A stretch of DNA of 63,774 nt. Source: Yinghuangia seranimata (GTDB taxonomy: Bacteria; Actinomycetota; Actinomycetes; Streptomycetales; Streptomycetaceae). Position 1 is the stretch's first letter. Every line of letters starts with the position of its first letter. The notes below the pieces were generated by a model. The model did not search any database, was not told the origin of the DNA, and saw only the letters and a program-made list of their open reading frames with translations. The translations under genes and the position numbers were made by a program. This document shows positions 22,170-36,501 of this stretch, in pieces. The stretch is from NCBI RefSeq assembly GCF_029953285.1, contig NZ_JASAOI010000082.1:1-63774 (forward strand), given 5' to 3'.

Positions 22170-24382
22170 TGGCGGGTCAGCGCCGCAAAGACCGTCCGGC
22201 CGCGGCTCGTTCGACCGCACCCGCCGCCCCGCGCCGTGCCGCGGCCGGGGGCCGGCCACGGGAGGCCCGCGCGCACTGGGTCGTCCTCGTCTTCACCCTC
22301 CTGGTCGCCGCCGCCGCTCTGCTGCTGGACGGCTATGCGCGGCACACGGTCGGCGACGCCGGCACCGTGTCGGCGTCGGCCGACCCCGCGTCCTGCACCC
22401 CGGCACCGCCCGAGATCCGCGACGGCGGCCCGGTGATCCGGAACGCCCCGGGCGACACGCAGTCCGCCGCGATGCCCGCCAAGACGGTCGCGCTCACGTT
22501 CGACGACGGGCCCGATCCGACGTGGACGCCGCGGATCCTCGACGTGCTGGCCCGGCACGGCGCGAAGGCGACGTTCTTCATGATCGGCGCCGAGGCGGCC
22601 GAGCACCCCGACCTGGTGCGGCGGGTCCACGACGCCGGCCACGAAATCGGCTCGCACACGTACACCCACGCCGACGTCGGCGCGCTGCCCGCCTGGCGCA
22701 CCGACCTCGAACTCTCGCTCACCCGCAACGCGATCGCCGGGGCGGCCGGCGTACAGGTGCGCCTGATGCGCCCGCCCTACTCGTCGTCGCCGTCGGCGTT
22801 CTGCGGTGCCACCTGGGACGCGGTGCGCCGCATCGGCGCGGACGGCTACCTCGTGGTGGCCGCCGACCTGGACTCGAAGGACTGGGCGCGGCCCGGCGTC
22901 GACTCGATCGTGGGCGCGTCGACCCCGCACGGCGGCCGCGGCGCGGTCGTGATGTTCCACGACGGCGGCGGCGACCGCGCGCAGACCGTGGACGGGCTGG
23001 ACCGGCTGCTCACCACACTGCAGAAGGACGGCTACCGCTTCACCACGGTCTCCGACGGGCTCGGCCTGCCCCGGGAGGAACAGGCCGGGACCGCGGCGGT
23101 GTGGCGCGGCCGCGCGCTGATCTGGGCGCAGCGCGGGGCGCACTGGTTCGTGGTCGCGATGACCTGGATCCTCACCGCGGCCGGTGTGATCACGGTGCTG
23201 CGGCTGGTGGTGATGCTGATCGCCGCGCGCGTGCATGTGCGCCGGGTGCGCCGTACGCGCCGACGCGGGGAGCGGCCGCCGGCCGTGTGGGACCCGGTGT
23301 CGGTGATCGTCCCGGCGTACAACGAGGCGGCCGGGATCGAGGCGACGCTGCGCTCGCTCGTGGCGTCGACGCACCCGAACGTCGAGATCATCGTGGTCGA
23401 CGACGGCTCGACCGACGAGACCGCGGACATCGCCGAATCGTTGGGGCTGCCCGGCGTCACGGTGATCCGACAGCAGAACGGCGGCAAGGCGTCGGCGCTG
23501 AACACCGGCATCGCGTGGTCGACGCACGAGCTGATCGTGATGATCGACGGCGACACGGTGTTCGAGCCGGACGCCGTGCACCGGCTCGTCCAGCCGTTCG
23601 CCGACCCGGCCGTGGGTGCCGTCAGCGGTAACACGAAGGTCGGCAACCGGCGTGGTGTACTCGGGCGTTGGCAACACCTCGAGTACGTGATCGGGTTCAA
23701 CCTCGACCGGCGGATGTTCGACGTGCTCAAGTGCATGCCGACGGTACCCGGTGCCATCGGCGCGTTCCGCCGCGAGGCGCTGGCCGGTGTGGGCGGCGTC
23801 AGCGAGGACACGCTCGCCGAGGACACCGACCTGACCATGGCGCTGTGCCGGTCGGGTTGGCGCGTGGTGTACGAGGAGACGGCGCTGGCCTGGACGGAGG
23901 CGCCCGAGTCGCTGCGGCAGCTGTGGCGGCAGCGCTACCGGTGGTGCTACGGCACGCTCCAGGCGATGTGGAAGCACCGGCGCGCGGTCGTCGAGCGGGG
24001 TGCCGCGGGGCACTTGGGACGGCGCGGGTTGCCGTACCTGTTCCTGTTCCAGGTGATGATGCCGCTGCTGGCCCCCGTGGTCGACGTGTTCGCGCTGTAC
24101 GGCCTGGTCTTCCTCGGGCTGGGCCAGACGCTGGCGATCTGGTCGGCGTTCCTCGTCGCCCAGTTGCTGACCGCGTTGTACGCGCTGCACCTGGACCACG
24201 AGAAGCCGGGACCGTTGTGGACCCTGCCGCTCCAGCAGTTCGTGTACCGGCAGCTGATGTACCTGGTGGTCATCCAGTCGGTGGTGACGGCGGTGCTGGG
24301 CAACCGGGTGCGCTGGCAGCGCATGAAGCGCACGGGTACGGCGGGGGAGCAGCTCGCCCGCTCGGGCGGCGCGGCCGTCTGA
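22169..24382 (+). CDS. matB: MatB-like bifunctional polysaccharide deacetylase/glycosyltransferase 2
   Basis: 737 residues from GTG 22169. After one N-terminal transmembrane helix comes a NodB/CE4 deacetylase domain: TFDDGPDPTW near residue 110, HEIGSHTYTH near 161 with the metal-binding histidines, and RPPYSSS. A second membrane helix leads to a GT2 domain: VIVPAYNE near 376, DDGSTDE near 411, EDTDLT near 550 and QRYRWCYG near 587 (the Q-x-x-R-W motif of processive synthases). Several C-terminal membrane helices follow. The enzyme should polymerise N-acetylglucosamine-type sugars and deacetylate the product at the cell surface. Length and layout match MatB of Streptomyces. Confidence 0.8.
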   Translation: MAGQRRKDRPAAARSTAPAAPRRAAAGGRPREARAHWVVLVFTLLVAAAALLLDGYARHTVGDAGTVSASADPASCTPAPPEIRDGGPVIRNAPGDTQSAAMPAKTVALTFDDGPDPTWTPRILDVLARHGAKATFFMIGAEAAEHPDLVRRVHDAGHEIGSHTYTHADVGALPAWRTDLELSLTRNAIAGAAGVQVRLMRPPYSSSPSAFCGATWDAVRRIGADGYLVVAADLDSKDWARPGVDSIVGASTPHGGRGAVVMFHDGGGDRAQTVDGLDRLLTTLQKDGYRFTTVSDGLGLPREEQAGTAAVWRGRALIWAQRGAHWFVVAMTWILTAAGVITVLRLVVMLIAARVHVRRVRRTRRRGERPPAVWDPVSVIVPAYNEAAGIEATLRSLVASTHPNVEIIVVDDGSTDETADIAESLGLPGVTVIRQQNGGKASALNTGIAWSTHELIVMIDGDTVFEPDAVHRLVQPFADPAVGAVSGNTKVGNRRGVLGRWQHLEYVIGFNLDRRMFDVLKCMPTVPGAIGAFRREALAGVGGVSEDTLAEDTDLTMALCRSGWRVVYEETALAWTEAPESLRQLWRQRYRWCYGTLQAMWKHRRAVVERGAAGHLGRRGLPYLFLFQVMMPLLAPVVDVFALYGLVFLGLGQTLAIWSAFLVAQLLTALYALHLDHEKPGPLWTLPLQQFVYRQLMYLVVIQSVVTAVLGNRVRWQRMKRTGTAGEQLARSGGAAV

Positions 24383-24417
24383 ACGGCGTCACCGCGGAAC
24401 CCCGGCAGTTTGTATGA

Positions 24418-26751
<2,334 letters not shown>

Positions 26752-26806
26752 CGGGGCGGCGGCCGTCGGGGAAGTACGCCAGGCCGCCCGGGGAGTCGCT
26801 GGGGGT

Positions 26807-26841
26807 GGTGCGGAACGGAGTGGGGAAGCTCCGACCGCACC
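26807..26841. terminator. Hairpin between convergent genes
   Basis: GGTGCGG (26807-26813) pairs with CCGCACC (26835-26841), with an inner GGAG/CTCC helix. It lies between geosmin synthase and the convergent LysR gene and could terminate both. Confidence 0.5.
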
Positions 26842-26853
26842 GCCCCTCCGGCA

Positions 26854-27804
26854 TCACCCCTTCAACGCCGCGCGCAGCGCGTCGCCCTCCGTCTCCAGGT
26901 GCCGCAGGAACTCGCGGACCGCCGGGGTCGCGGGCCGGTCGGCGAGCAGCGTCGTGCCGACGGTCCTGCGCACCGACTCCAGCGCGACCGGCAGGGCCGC
27001 GAGCCGGTCGTCGCCGGTGACGACCAGTTCGGGCAGGGCGGCGATCATGTCGGTCGCCGTCAGCAGTGCGCGCACCGTCAGGATCGACGTGCACTCCACC
27101 CGGTCCGTCGGCAGCGGCAGGCCGTGCCGGTCGAAGACGCCCTCCAACTCACCGCGCAGCGTGGTCTGTTCAAGCGGCAGGATCCACGGGTGGGCGAGCG
27201 TGTCGGCGAGTGCCAGTTCGCCGCGGGCGGCGTGCAGCGGGTGCTCGCGGCGGGCCATCAGCCGGATCGGCTCGTGGTACAGCGTGTGCTGCCGTACCCG
27301 CCCCGGCTCCGGCGGCGGGCTGAGGCGCCCCACGACCAGGTCCACCTCGCCCGCCAGCAGCTGCTGGTAGAGGACGTCGTACGTGGCCTCCCGCACCACC
27401 ACGGTGACCTGCGGCCGCTCCCGCTTGAGCGCCGCGACCGCGCGCGGCAGCAGGACGCTGGTGCCGGCCAGGAGCGTGCCGACCGTGACCGTGCCGGTCT
27501 GGCCTTCGCGCAGCCCCGCGAGGTGCTCGCCGGCGCGGCGGACCTCGGCGAGGATCAGCCGCGCGTGGTCGACCAAGGCCGTGCCGTACACCGTCGCCGT
27601 CATGCCGCGCGGGCCGCGCTCGAACAGCCGCGCGCCGACCAGCTCCTCCAGCTCGCGCAGGCTGCGGGTCGCGGCGGGCTGGGTCAGGTGCAGGGCCTCG
27701 GCGGCGCGCACGACGCTGCCGTGGTCCGCGATCGCGGTGGCCAGCGTGAGGTGCCGGAACTTGAGGCGGCCGTCCAGCAGGTCGAGCGAGGTCATGTCGG
27801 CCAC
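26854..27804 (-). CDS. LysR-type regulator, probable regulator of the kynurenine operon
   Basis: 316 residues. The winged-helix region (FRHLTLATAIADHGSVVRAAEALHL, TQPAATRSLRELEELVG, ARLFER) is followed by an effector-binding domain (VTVGTLLAGTSVLLPRAVAAL, EVDLVVGRLSPPPEPG), typical of LysR proteins of the GbpR/aromatic-catabolism group. It is divergent from the 3-hydroxyanthranilate operon, with 151 bp between them. LysR genes commonly control a divergent catabolic operon using a pathway intermediate as inducer. By that rule the ligand could be 3-hydroxyanthranilate or a downstream muconate, which is inference. Confidence 0.85.
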   Translation of the reverse strand: MADMTSLDLLDGRLKFRHLTLATAIADHGSVVRAAEALHLTQPAATRSLRELEELVGARLFERGPRGMTATVYGTALVDHARLILAEVRRAGEHLAGLREGQTGTVTVGTLLAGTSVLLPRAVAALKRERPQVTVVVREATYDVLYQQLLAGEVDLVVGRLSPPPEPGRVRQHTLYHEPIRLMARREHPLHAARGELALADTLAHPWILPLEQTTLRGELEGVFDRHGLPLPTDRVECTSILTVRALLTATDMIAALPELVVTGDDRLAALPVALESVRRTVGTTLLADRPATPAVREFLRHLETEGDALRAALKG

Positions 27805-27825
27805 GTTATACCGATGTGGATATAC
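27805..27825. promoter_or_regulatory. Candidate LysR operator in the divergent region
   Basis: GTTATACC (27805-27812) and GGATATAC (27818-27825) form an imperfect dyad around GATGT, containing ATAC-N7-GATAT, close to the ATAC-N7-GTAT form of LysR boxes. It abuts the LysR start codon and is A+T-rich for this genome, so it could serve in autoregulation and in activating the operon. Confidence 0.4.
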
Positions 27826-27955
27826 GAGCCAGCAGAATCAGCATTGGTTCGGCATGGCTCGGCGGCTCCATGATGCGTGCTGTAAGCAATCGCGCCACGG
27901 TTCCGGCCCCCAGCGGTTCGGCCCGGATCCGCCTGTTCCGAGGGAGAGCGTTCCC

Positions 27956-29446
27956 GTGCCCCTGCCGCCGCCCCGCACCGCGCCGCAGCCGACCCGATGG
28001 GAGCACTACGTCGGCGGCCGGTTCGACGCCACGAGCGAAGGCGACCCGTTCGAGCTCGTCGACCCGGTCACCGGGCGCGCGTTCGGCCGCGTCCCCCAGG
28101 CCGGCGCGGCCACCGTGGACCGTGCGGTGTCCGCCGCGCGTGCCGCGCTGACCGGGCCCTGGGGCGCGATGGACACCGCCGAGCGGTGCCGCGTCCTGCG
28201 CCGGGTCGCGGACGGCATCGAGGCGCGCTTCGAGGAGTTCGCCGCCGCCGAGATCGCCGACACCGGCAAGCCGTACGCGCTCGCCTCCACCGTCGACATC
28301 CCGCGCGGCATCGCCAACTTCCGCAGCTACGCCGACCTCGCCCTCGGCCGCGCCGAGGAGGCGTACCGCACCACCACCCCCGACGGCCTCGGCGCGCTGA
28401 ACTACACCGTGCGCCGCCCGCTCGGGGTCGTCGCGGTCGTGTCCCCCTGGAACCTGCCGCTGCTGCTCCTGACGTGGAAGGTCGCCCCGGCGCTCGCGGC
28501 CGGCAACACCGTCGTCGCCAAACCGTCCGAGCTGACGCCGTCGACGGCCACCCTGCTCGCCGAGGTGATGGACGAAGCGGGCGTGCCCGCAGGCGTGTTC
28601 AACCTCGTGCACGGCCTCGGTACGGGCAGCGCGGGCGAGTTCCTCACCGCGCACGAGGGCGTCGACGCGATCGCCTTCACCGGCGAGACGCGCACCGGCA
28701 CCGCGATCATGCGCGCCGCCGCCCGCAACCTCACCCCGGTCTCCTTCGAACTCGGCGGCAAGAACGCCGGGTTGGTCTTCGCCGACGCCGACCTGGACAA
28801 GGCCGTCGAGGGCACCGTCGCGTCCGCCTTCACCAACGGCGGCCAGGTGTGCCTGTGCACCGAGCGGGTGTACGTGCAGCGCGAGATCTTCGACGAGTTC
28901 GCCGCCGCGCTGGCGGCCCGCGCCGCGGACCTGGTGCTCGGCCGGCCGTACGACGACGCGACCCGGCTCGGGCCGCTGGTCTCCGCCGAGCACCGCGCCA
29001 AGGTGCTCGGCTACTACGGGCGGGCCGCCGCCGACGGCGCGGTCCTCGCGGGCGGCGGCGTACCGGAGTTCGGCGACGACCGGGACGGCGGGTTCTACGT
29101 CGAGCCGACCGTGCTGGCCGGCCTGCCGGAGTCCCACCCGGTGGTCCGCGAGGAGATCTTCGGACCGGTCTGCCACCTCGCGCCGTTCGACACCGAGGAC
29201 GAGGCGGTCCGGCTGGCCAACGACAGCCCGTACGGCCTCGCCGCGACCGTCTGGACCTCCGACGTCTCCCGCGCCCACCGTGTCGCGCCGCGCCTGGAGG
29301 TCGGCATCGCCTGGGTCAACTGCTGGAACCTGCGCGACCTGCGCACCCCTTTCGGCGGCGTCAAGTCCTCCGGAATCGGCCGCGAAGGCGGCGTCCACTC
29401 CCTCGAGTTCTTCTCCGAACCGACGAATGTGTGTGTGAAGTTGTGA
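27956..29446 (+). CDS. nbaE: 2-aminomuconate 6-semialdehyde dehydrogenase
   Basis: 496 residues from GTG 27956. NAD+-dependent oxidation of 2-aminomuconate semialdehyde to 2-aminomuconate is expected. The ALDH active site is intact: Asn166 in SPWNLP, Lys189, Glu265 in SFELGGKN and Cys299 in NGGQVCLC. These, and Arg117 in [10 protein letters not shown], keep a constant offset of three from N169, E268, C302 and R120 of the Pseudomonas fluorescens enzyme, in which the arginine binds the substrate. The C-terminus NVCVKL is also typical of muconic-semialdehyde dehydrogenases. It is the first gene of the operon and overlaps the next by 4 nt. It could also accept 2-hydroxymuconate semialdehyde. Confidence 0.9.
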   Translation: MPLPPPRTAPQPTRWEHYVGGRFDATSEGDPFELVDPVTGRAFGRVPQAGAATVDRAVSAARAALTGPWGAMDTAERCRVLRRVADGIEARFEEFAAAEIADTGKPYALASTVDIPRGIANFRSYADLALGRAEEAYRTTTPDGLGALNYTVRRPLGVVAVVSPWNLPLLLLTWKVAPALAAGNTVVAKPSELTPSTATLLAEVMDEAGVPAGVFNLVHGLGTGSAGEFLTAHEGVDAIAFTGETRTGTAIMRAAARNLTPVSFELGGKNAGLVFADADLDKAVEGTVASAFTNGGQVCLCTERVYVQREIFDEFAAALAARAADLVLGRPYDDATRLGPLVSAEHRAKVLGYYGRAAADGAVLAGGGVPEFGDDRDGGFYVEPTVLAGLPESHPVVREEIFGPVCHLAPFDTEDEAVRLANDSPYGLAATVWTSDVSRAHRVAPRLEVGIAWVNCWNLRDLRTPFGGVKSSGIGREGGVHSLEFFSEPTNVCVKL

Positions 29447-30252
29447 CCGACGAACGCGCGAAAGCGCTGAAGGAAGCCGCCGATCAGCTGGACTGGGCGC
29501 GGCGGAACGGGACGCCGTGTCCGCCGGTGCGGGACGTGCTGCCGCGCGGGGACGTGGCCGCGGCGTACCAGGTGCAGCAGCTCCAGACCGAACGACGGAT
29601 GACCGCGGGGCACCGGGTCGTCGGCCGCAAGATCGGGCTGACGTCGGCCGCCGTGCAGGCCCAGCTCGGCGTGGACAGCCCCGACTTCGGGGTGCTGTTC
29701 GACGACATGGCGGTGCCGGACGGCGCGGAGATCCCGGTCGGAGCGGTGCTCCAGCCGCGGGCCGAGGCGGAGGTCGCGCTGGTCCTCGAGCACGACCTGG
29801 CGCACGAGCGGCACACGGTCGCGGACGTGATCCGCGCGGTCGCGTTCGTGCTGCCCGCGATCGAGGTGGTCGGCAGCCGGATCCGCGACTGGGACATCAC
29901 CATCGTCGACACCGTCGCCGACAACGCCTCGTCGGGCCTGTACGTGCTCGGCGGCCGCCCGACCCTGCTGCGGGACATCGACCTGCGCGAGGCCGGGATG
30001 GTCATGGAACGCCGCGGCGAACAGGTCTCGGTCGGCGCGGGGGCGGCATGCCTGGGGCATCCGCTCAACGCCGCGCTCTGGCTGGCCGACGCACTCGTCA
30101 AGCTCGGGGATCCGCTCCGGGCCGGGGACACGGTACTGACCGGAGCCCTGGGCCCGATGGTCGCGGCCGCACCGGGCGATGTCATGGAGGCGCGGATCCA
30201 GGGGCTCGGCAGCGTCCGTGCCGCGTTCGCGAAGAACGGAGCCAACGAATGA
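29443..30252 (+). CDS. nbaH: 2-oxopent-4-enoate hydratase
   Basis: 269 residues from GTG 29443, which overlaps the previous stop (GTGA). It belongs to the fumarylacetoacetase-like hydratase family (MhpD, DmpE). Visible are [17 protein letters not shown], the metal-binding region [13 protein letters not shown], and the conserved [20 protein letters not shown]. It adds water to 2-oxopent-4-enoate to give 4-hydroxy-2-oxovalerate, the substrate of the aldolase three genes further on from the dioxygenase. The next gene, a paralogous decarboxylase, overlaps it by 4 nt. The two families are alike, and the MhpD-type motif here separates them. Confidence 0.85.
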   Translation: MTDERAKALKEAADQLDWARRNGTPCPPVRDVLPRGDVAAAYQVQQLQTERRMTAGHRVVGRKIGLTSAAVQAQLGVDSPDFGVLFDDMAVPDGAEIPVGAVLQPRAEAEVALVLEHDLAHERHTVADVIRAVAFVLPAIEVVGSRIRDWDITIVDTVADNASSGLYVLGGRPTLLRDIDLREAGMVMERRGEQVSVGAGAACLGHPLNAALWLADALVKLGDPLRAGDTVLTGALGPMVAAAPGDVMEARIQGLGSVRAAFAKNGANE

Positions 30253-31027
30253 CCGGACGTGTGGACGGCTGGTCGGCGGCCCTCGACGACGCCGCGACCG
30301 GGCGCAAGCCGCTCTCCGGGCCGACCGAGCTCGCGGACGTGTCGCTGGCCGACGCCTACGCGGTGCAGCGCGCGCTCGTGCGCCGCAGGCTCGACCGCGG
30401 CGACCGGATCGCCGGGTTCAAGCTCGGCTTCACCTCGGTCGCCAAGATGCGGCAGATGGGCGTGCACGACCTGATCAGCGGCTGGCTCACCGAGGGCATG
30501 CGGGTCGCGGACGGCGGCACGGTCGACGTCGGCGCGCTGCTGCACCCGCGGATCGAGCCCGAGGTCGCGTTCCTGCTCGACAAACCGCTGGGCGCGGGAG
30601 CGGATAACACCGAACCGCTCGCCGCCGTCGCCGCGGTCGCGCCCGCGCTCGAGATCATCGACTCGCGGTATACAGGCTTCTCGTTCACGCTTCCCGAGGT
30701 CGTCGCGGACAACGCGTCCTCCGCCGGCTTCGCGGTGGGCGCCTGGCAACCGGTCCGCGACGTCGACAACCTCGGCGTCCTGCTGGAGGTCGACGGCCGG
30801 CTCGCGCAGGCCGGCTCGACCGCCGCGATCCTCGGGCACCCGGTGCGGTCGCTCACCGCCGCGGCCCGGCTCGCGGCGGCGGCCGGGACGACCCTGCAGC
30901 CCGGATGGGTCGTGCTCGCCGGTGCCGCGACCGCCGCCGTGCCGCTGTCCCCCGGCGCGCACGTGCGGGCCACGGTCACCGGCCTCGGCGCCGTCGAGGT
31001 CACCGCGTCCGTGCCGCGGGAGGCGTC

Positions 31028-31031
<4 letters not shown>
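30249..31031 (+). CDS. nbaG: 4-oxalocrotonate decarboxylase
   Basis: 260 residues from ATG 30249, overlapping the hydratase stop (ATGA). It is homologous to the hydratase before it but carries decarboxylase-type features: [22 protein letters not shown], the metal-site region [13 protein letters not shown], and [24 protein letters not shown]. It should remove CO2 from 2-oxohex-3-enedioate (4-oxalocrotonate), produced by deamination of 2-aminomuconate, to yield 2-oxopent-4-enoate. Hydratase and decarboxylase of this pathway are known to form a complex, and adjacent overlapping genes fit that. Confidence 0.85.
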
Positions 31032-33186
<2,155 letters not shown>

Positions 33187-33190
<4 letters not shown>

Positions 33191-34116
33191 CCCGTACCAA
33201 GGTCGCGATCATCGGCTCGGGCAACATCGGCACCGACCTGATGATCAAGGTGATCCGCGGCGCGGAACACCTCGAGATGGCCGCGATGATCGGCATCGAC
33301 CCGGACTCGGACGGCCTCGCCCGAGCCCGCCGCCTCAAGGTCGCCACCAGCGCCGACGGCGTCGAAGGCCTCGTGAAGCTCGACGAGTTCGCCGACATCG
33401 GCATCGTCTTCGACGCCACCTCCGCGAAGGCCCACCGGCACCACCACGACACGCTCACCGCGCACGGCAAGCGGCTCGTCGACCTGACGCCCGCCGCGAT
33501 CGGCCCGTACGTCGTGCCGCCGGTCAACCTCGGCGCGCACCTGGACGCGGCCAACGTCAACATGGTCACCTGCGGCGGCCAGGCCACCGTGCCGGTCGTC
33601 GCCGCGGTGAGCGCGGTCGCGCCGGTCGCGTACGCGGAGATCGTCGCGTCCATCTCGTCGAGGTCCGCGGGCCCCGGCACACGCGCCAACATCGACGAGT
33701 TCACCGAGACCACCGCGCGCGCCCTGGAGGAACTGGGCGGCGCGCGCCGCGGCAAGGCGATCATCGTCCTCAACCCGGCCGAACCGCCGCTGATCATGCG
33801 CGACACCGTGCACTGCCTGGTGCCCGAGGCCGACGCGGACGCGGTCCGGGAGTCCGTGCACGGGATGGTCGAGCGGGTCCGGGCGTACGTGCCGGGCTAC
33901 CGGCTCAAACAGGAGGTCCAGTTCCTGCCGGTCGCCGCGTCCGACCGTGCCGCGCGCATGGCCGGGCTGGCCGAAGGCGGCTGGCAGGTCAGCGTGTTCC
34001 TGGAGGTGGAGGGCGCCGCGCACTACCTGCCTGCGTACGCCGGGAACCTCGACATCATGACGGCGGCGGCGCTGCGCACCGCCGAGCACCTGGCCGCCGG
34101 GAGGGCCGCCGCATGA
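33187..34116 (+). CDS. nbaI: Acetaldehyde dehydrogenase (acylating)
   Basis: 309 residues from ATG 33187, overlapping the previous stop (ATGA). It has the N-terminal NAD-binding motif [11 protein letters not shown], the catalytic Cys129 in [12 protein letters not shown], and the [20 protein letters not shown] segment typical of DmpF/MhpF enzymes. It converts acetaldehyde, CoA and NAD+ to acetyl-CoA. DmpF-type enzymes form a channelling complex with the aldolase, whose gene follows with a 4-nt overlap, so the toxic aldehyde need not be released. Confidence 0.95.
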
Positions 34117-35174
34117 CCACCGACTCCACAGGCATATCCCCGACTCCGCACGTCTACGTGCAGGACGTGACACTGCGGGACGGCATGCACGCCATCCGGC
34201 ACAGCTACACCCTCGACCAGGTCCGTGCGATCGCCGCCGCACTCGACGCGGCCGGCGTGGACGCCGTCGAGGTCGCGCACGGCGACGGCCTGTCCGGCGG
34301 CTCCCTCACCTACGGGCCGGGCGAACACACCGACTGGGAGTGGCTCGAGGCCGCCGCGTCCGTGCTCACCCGCGCGAAGCTGACGTCGCTGCTGCTGCCC
34401 GGAATCGGCACCGCCGACGACCTGCGTCGCGCCCGCGACCTGGGCGTCGCGTCGATCCGCATCGCGACGCACTGCACCGAGGCCGACATCTCCGCCCAGC
34501 ACATCGGCCTGGCCCGCGAGCTCGGCATGGACGTGTCCGGCTTCCTGATGATGTCGCACATGGCCGAGCCGAAGCTCCTCGCGGCGCAGGCCAGGCTCAT
34601 GGAGTCGTACGGCGCGCACTGCGTCTACGTCGTCGACTCCGGCGGCCGCCTGACCATGGACGGCGTACGCGACCGCGTGCGCGCGTACCGCGACGTGCTC
34701 GACCCGGCGACCGAGATCGGCATCCACGCGCACCACAACCTCGCGCTCGGCGTCGCGAACAGCGTCGTCGCGGTGGAGAACGGCGTGCGGCGCGTGGACG
34801 CGTCGCTCGCCGGGCAGGGCGCCGGCGCCGGCAACGCGCCGCTCGAGCCGTTCGTCGCCGTCATGGACCTGCTCGGCTGGGAGCACGGCTGCTCGCTGTT
34901 CCCGCTGATGGACGCCGCCGAGGACCTCGTGCGGCCGACCCAGGACCGCCCGGTGCGGGTCGACCGCGAGACCCTCACGCTCGGCTACGCGGGCGTGTAC
35001 TCGAGCTTCCTGCGGCACGCCGAGGTCGCGTCGGCCCGCTACGGCGTCGACACGCGCGACATCCTCGTCGAGGTCGGCGCGCGCCGCATGGTCGGCGGCC
35101 AGGAGGACCTGCTGCCGGACGTCGCGCTCGACCTGGTCGCGCGCGCCGAGGCGGCCCGGAAGGAGCAGCCGTGA
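34113..35174 (+). CDS. nbaJ: 4-hydroxy-2-oxovalerate aldolase
   Basis: 353 residues from ATG 34113, overlapping the previous stop (ATGA). The DmpG/BphI signatures are clear: [16 protein letters not shown] near the N-terminus with the catalytic Arg-Asp pair, [12 protein letters not shown], and the metal-binding [13 protein letters not shown]. The C-terminal domain needed for contact with acetaldehyde dehydrogenase is present, so the length is normal. It splits 4-hydroxy-2-oxovalerate into pyruvate and acetaldehyde. The kynureninase gene follows with a 4-nt overlap. Confidence 0.95.
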   Translation: MTTDSTGISPTPHVYVQDVTLRDGMHAIRHSYTLDQVRAIAAALDAAGVDAVEVAHGDGLSGGSLTYGPGEHTDWEWLEAAASVLTRAKLTSLLLPGIGTADDLRRARDLGVASIRIATHCTEADISAQHIGLARELGMDVSGFLMMSHMAEPKLLAAQARLMESYGAHCVYVVDSGGRLTMDGVRDRVRAYRDVLDPATEIGIHAHHNLALGVANSVVAVENGVRRVDASLAGQGAGAGNAPLEPFVAVMDLLGWEHGCSLFPLMDAAEDLVRPTQDRPVRVDRETLTLGYAGVYSSFLRHAEVASARYGVDTRDILVEVGARRMVGGQEDLLPDVALDLVARAEAARKEQP

Positions 35175-36445
35175 CCGACCCCGACACGCGTGTCGCCGGC
35201 GCGCTGAAGCGCCTGGCCGACCGGGCTGCGCTGCTCGACGCCGCGGACGAACTGGCCCACCTGCGCGACCGCTTCCTGCTCCCCGACGGCGTCGTCTACC
35301 TGGACGGCAACTCGCTCGGCGCGTTGCCCGCCGCCGTGCCGCCCGCCGTCGAGGACGCCGTGCGCCGCCAGTGGGGCACCGACCTGATCCGCTCGTGGAA
35401 CGACAACGCGTGGTGGGACGCCCCGACCCGGATCGGCGACGCGATCGGCCGGCTCGTCGGCGCCGCGCCCGGCCAGGTCGTGTGCGGCGATTCCACCAGC
35501 GTGCAGCTCTACAACGCGCTGACCGCCGCCGCCCGGCTGCGCCCCGACCGCACGCTGCTGCTGACCGACCCGGACCACTTCCCCACCGACCAGTACATCG
35601 CCGACGCCGTCGCGCGCGTCCTCGGGCTGACCGTGCGCCGCGTACCGGTCGCCGAGCTCCCGGACGTGCTGGCGGCCGAGGGCCACCGGGTCGCGGTCGC
35701 GGCGTACGGCCCGGTCGACTACCGCACCGGCGAGCTGTACGACACCGCCGCCCTCACCGCCGCCGTCCACGGCGCGGGCGCGGTCGTGCTGTGGGACCTG
35801 TGCCACGCCGCGGGCGCACTTCCCGTCGAACTCGACGCGATAGAAGCGGACTTCGCGGTCGGCTGCGGCTACAAGTACCTGTCCGGCGGCCCCGGCGCGC
35901 CCGCGTTCGTCTACGTCGCCGCCCGCCACCAGGACGCGTTCGACCACGCGATCACCGGATGGCACGGCCACGCCGCGCCGTTCGCGATGGAGGGCACCTA
36001 CACCCCGGCGTCCGGCATCACCCGGGCCCGGATCGGCACGCCGCCGCTGCTGTCGATGCTCGCCCTGGAGGCGGCGTTGACCGCGTTCGACGGCGTCGAA
36101 CTGCCGGAGCTGCGCGCCAAGTCGCTGTCCCTGACCGGGTTCTTCCTGGACTGCGCCGACATCCTCCTGGACGGCCTGGGCTTCACCGTGGCGACCCCAC
36201 GCGAGCCCGAACGCCGGGGCAGCCAGGTCTCGTTGCGGCACGAGCACGCCTACCCGATGGTGCAGGCGCTGACCGCGCACGGCTTCATCGGCGACATGCG
36301 GGCGCCGGACATCCTCCGGTTCGGCTTCAACGCGCTGTACGTCACGCACCGCGACGTGTACGGCGTCGTCGCCGAGCTGCTGCGCGTCACAGCCGGCGGC
36401 GAGTACGCCGACGACAGGTACGCGGCCCGCGCGACCGTGACCTGA
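35171..36445 (+). CDS. kynU: Kynureninase
   Basis: 424 residues from GTG 35171, overlapping the aldolase stop (GTGA). It is a PLP enzyme that hydrolyses kynurenine or 3-hydroxykynurenine to (3-hydroxy)anthranilate and alanine. Evidence: [12 protein letters not shown] at the N-terminus, WNDNAWWD, the cofactor-contacting [18 protein letters not shown] with the PLP Asp near 209, the Schiff-base Lys235 in [14 protein letters not shown], and [11 protein letters not shown]. It supplies the substrate of the dioxygenase encoded upstream. Tryptophan dioxygenase, formamidase and kynurenine 3-monooxygenase are not in the window. It is the last member of the overlapping gene string. Confidence 0.95.
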   Translation: MTDPDTRVAGALKRLADRAALLDAADELAHLRDRFLLPDGVVYLDGNSLGALPAAVPPAVEDAVRRQWGTDLIRSWNDNAWWDAPTRIGDAIGRLVGAAPGQVVCGDSTSVQLYNALTAAARLRPDRTLLLTDPDHFPTDQYIADAVARVLGLTVRRVPVAELPDVLAAEGHRVAVAAYGPVDYRTGELYDTAALTAAVHGAGAVVLWDLCHAAGALPVELDAIEADFAVGCGYKYLSGGPGAPAFVYVAARHQDAFDHAITGWHGHAAPFAMEGTYTPASGITRARIGTPPLLSMLALEAALTAFDGVELPELRAKSLSLTGFFLDCADILLDGLGFTVATPREPERRGSQVSLRHEHAYPMVQALTAHGFIGDMRAPDILRFGFNALYVTHRDVYGVVAELLRVTAGGEYADDRYAARATVT

Positions 36446-36501
36446 GCAACCCCCATCCCCTGCACCGGCCCTCCGCACATCCCCCGAGGAAGGACCGTTA
36501 T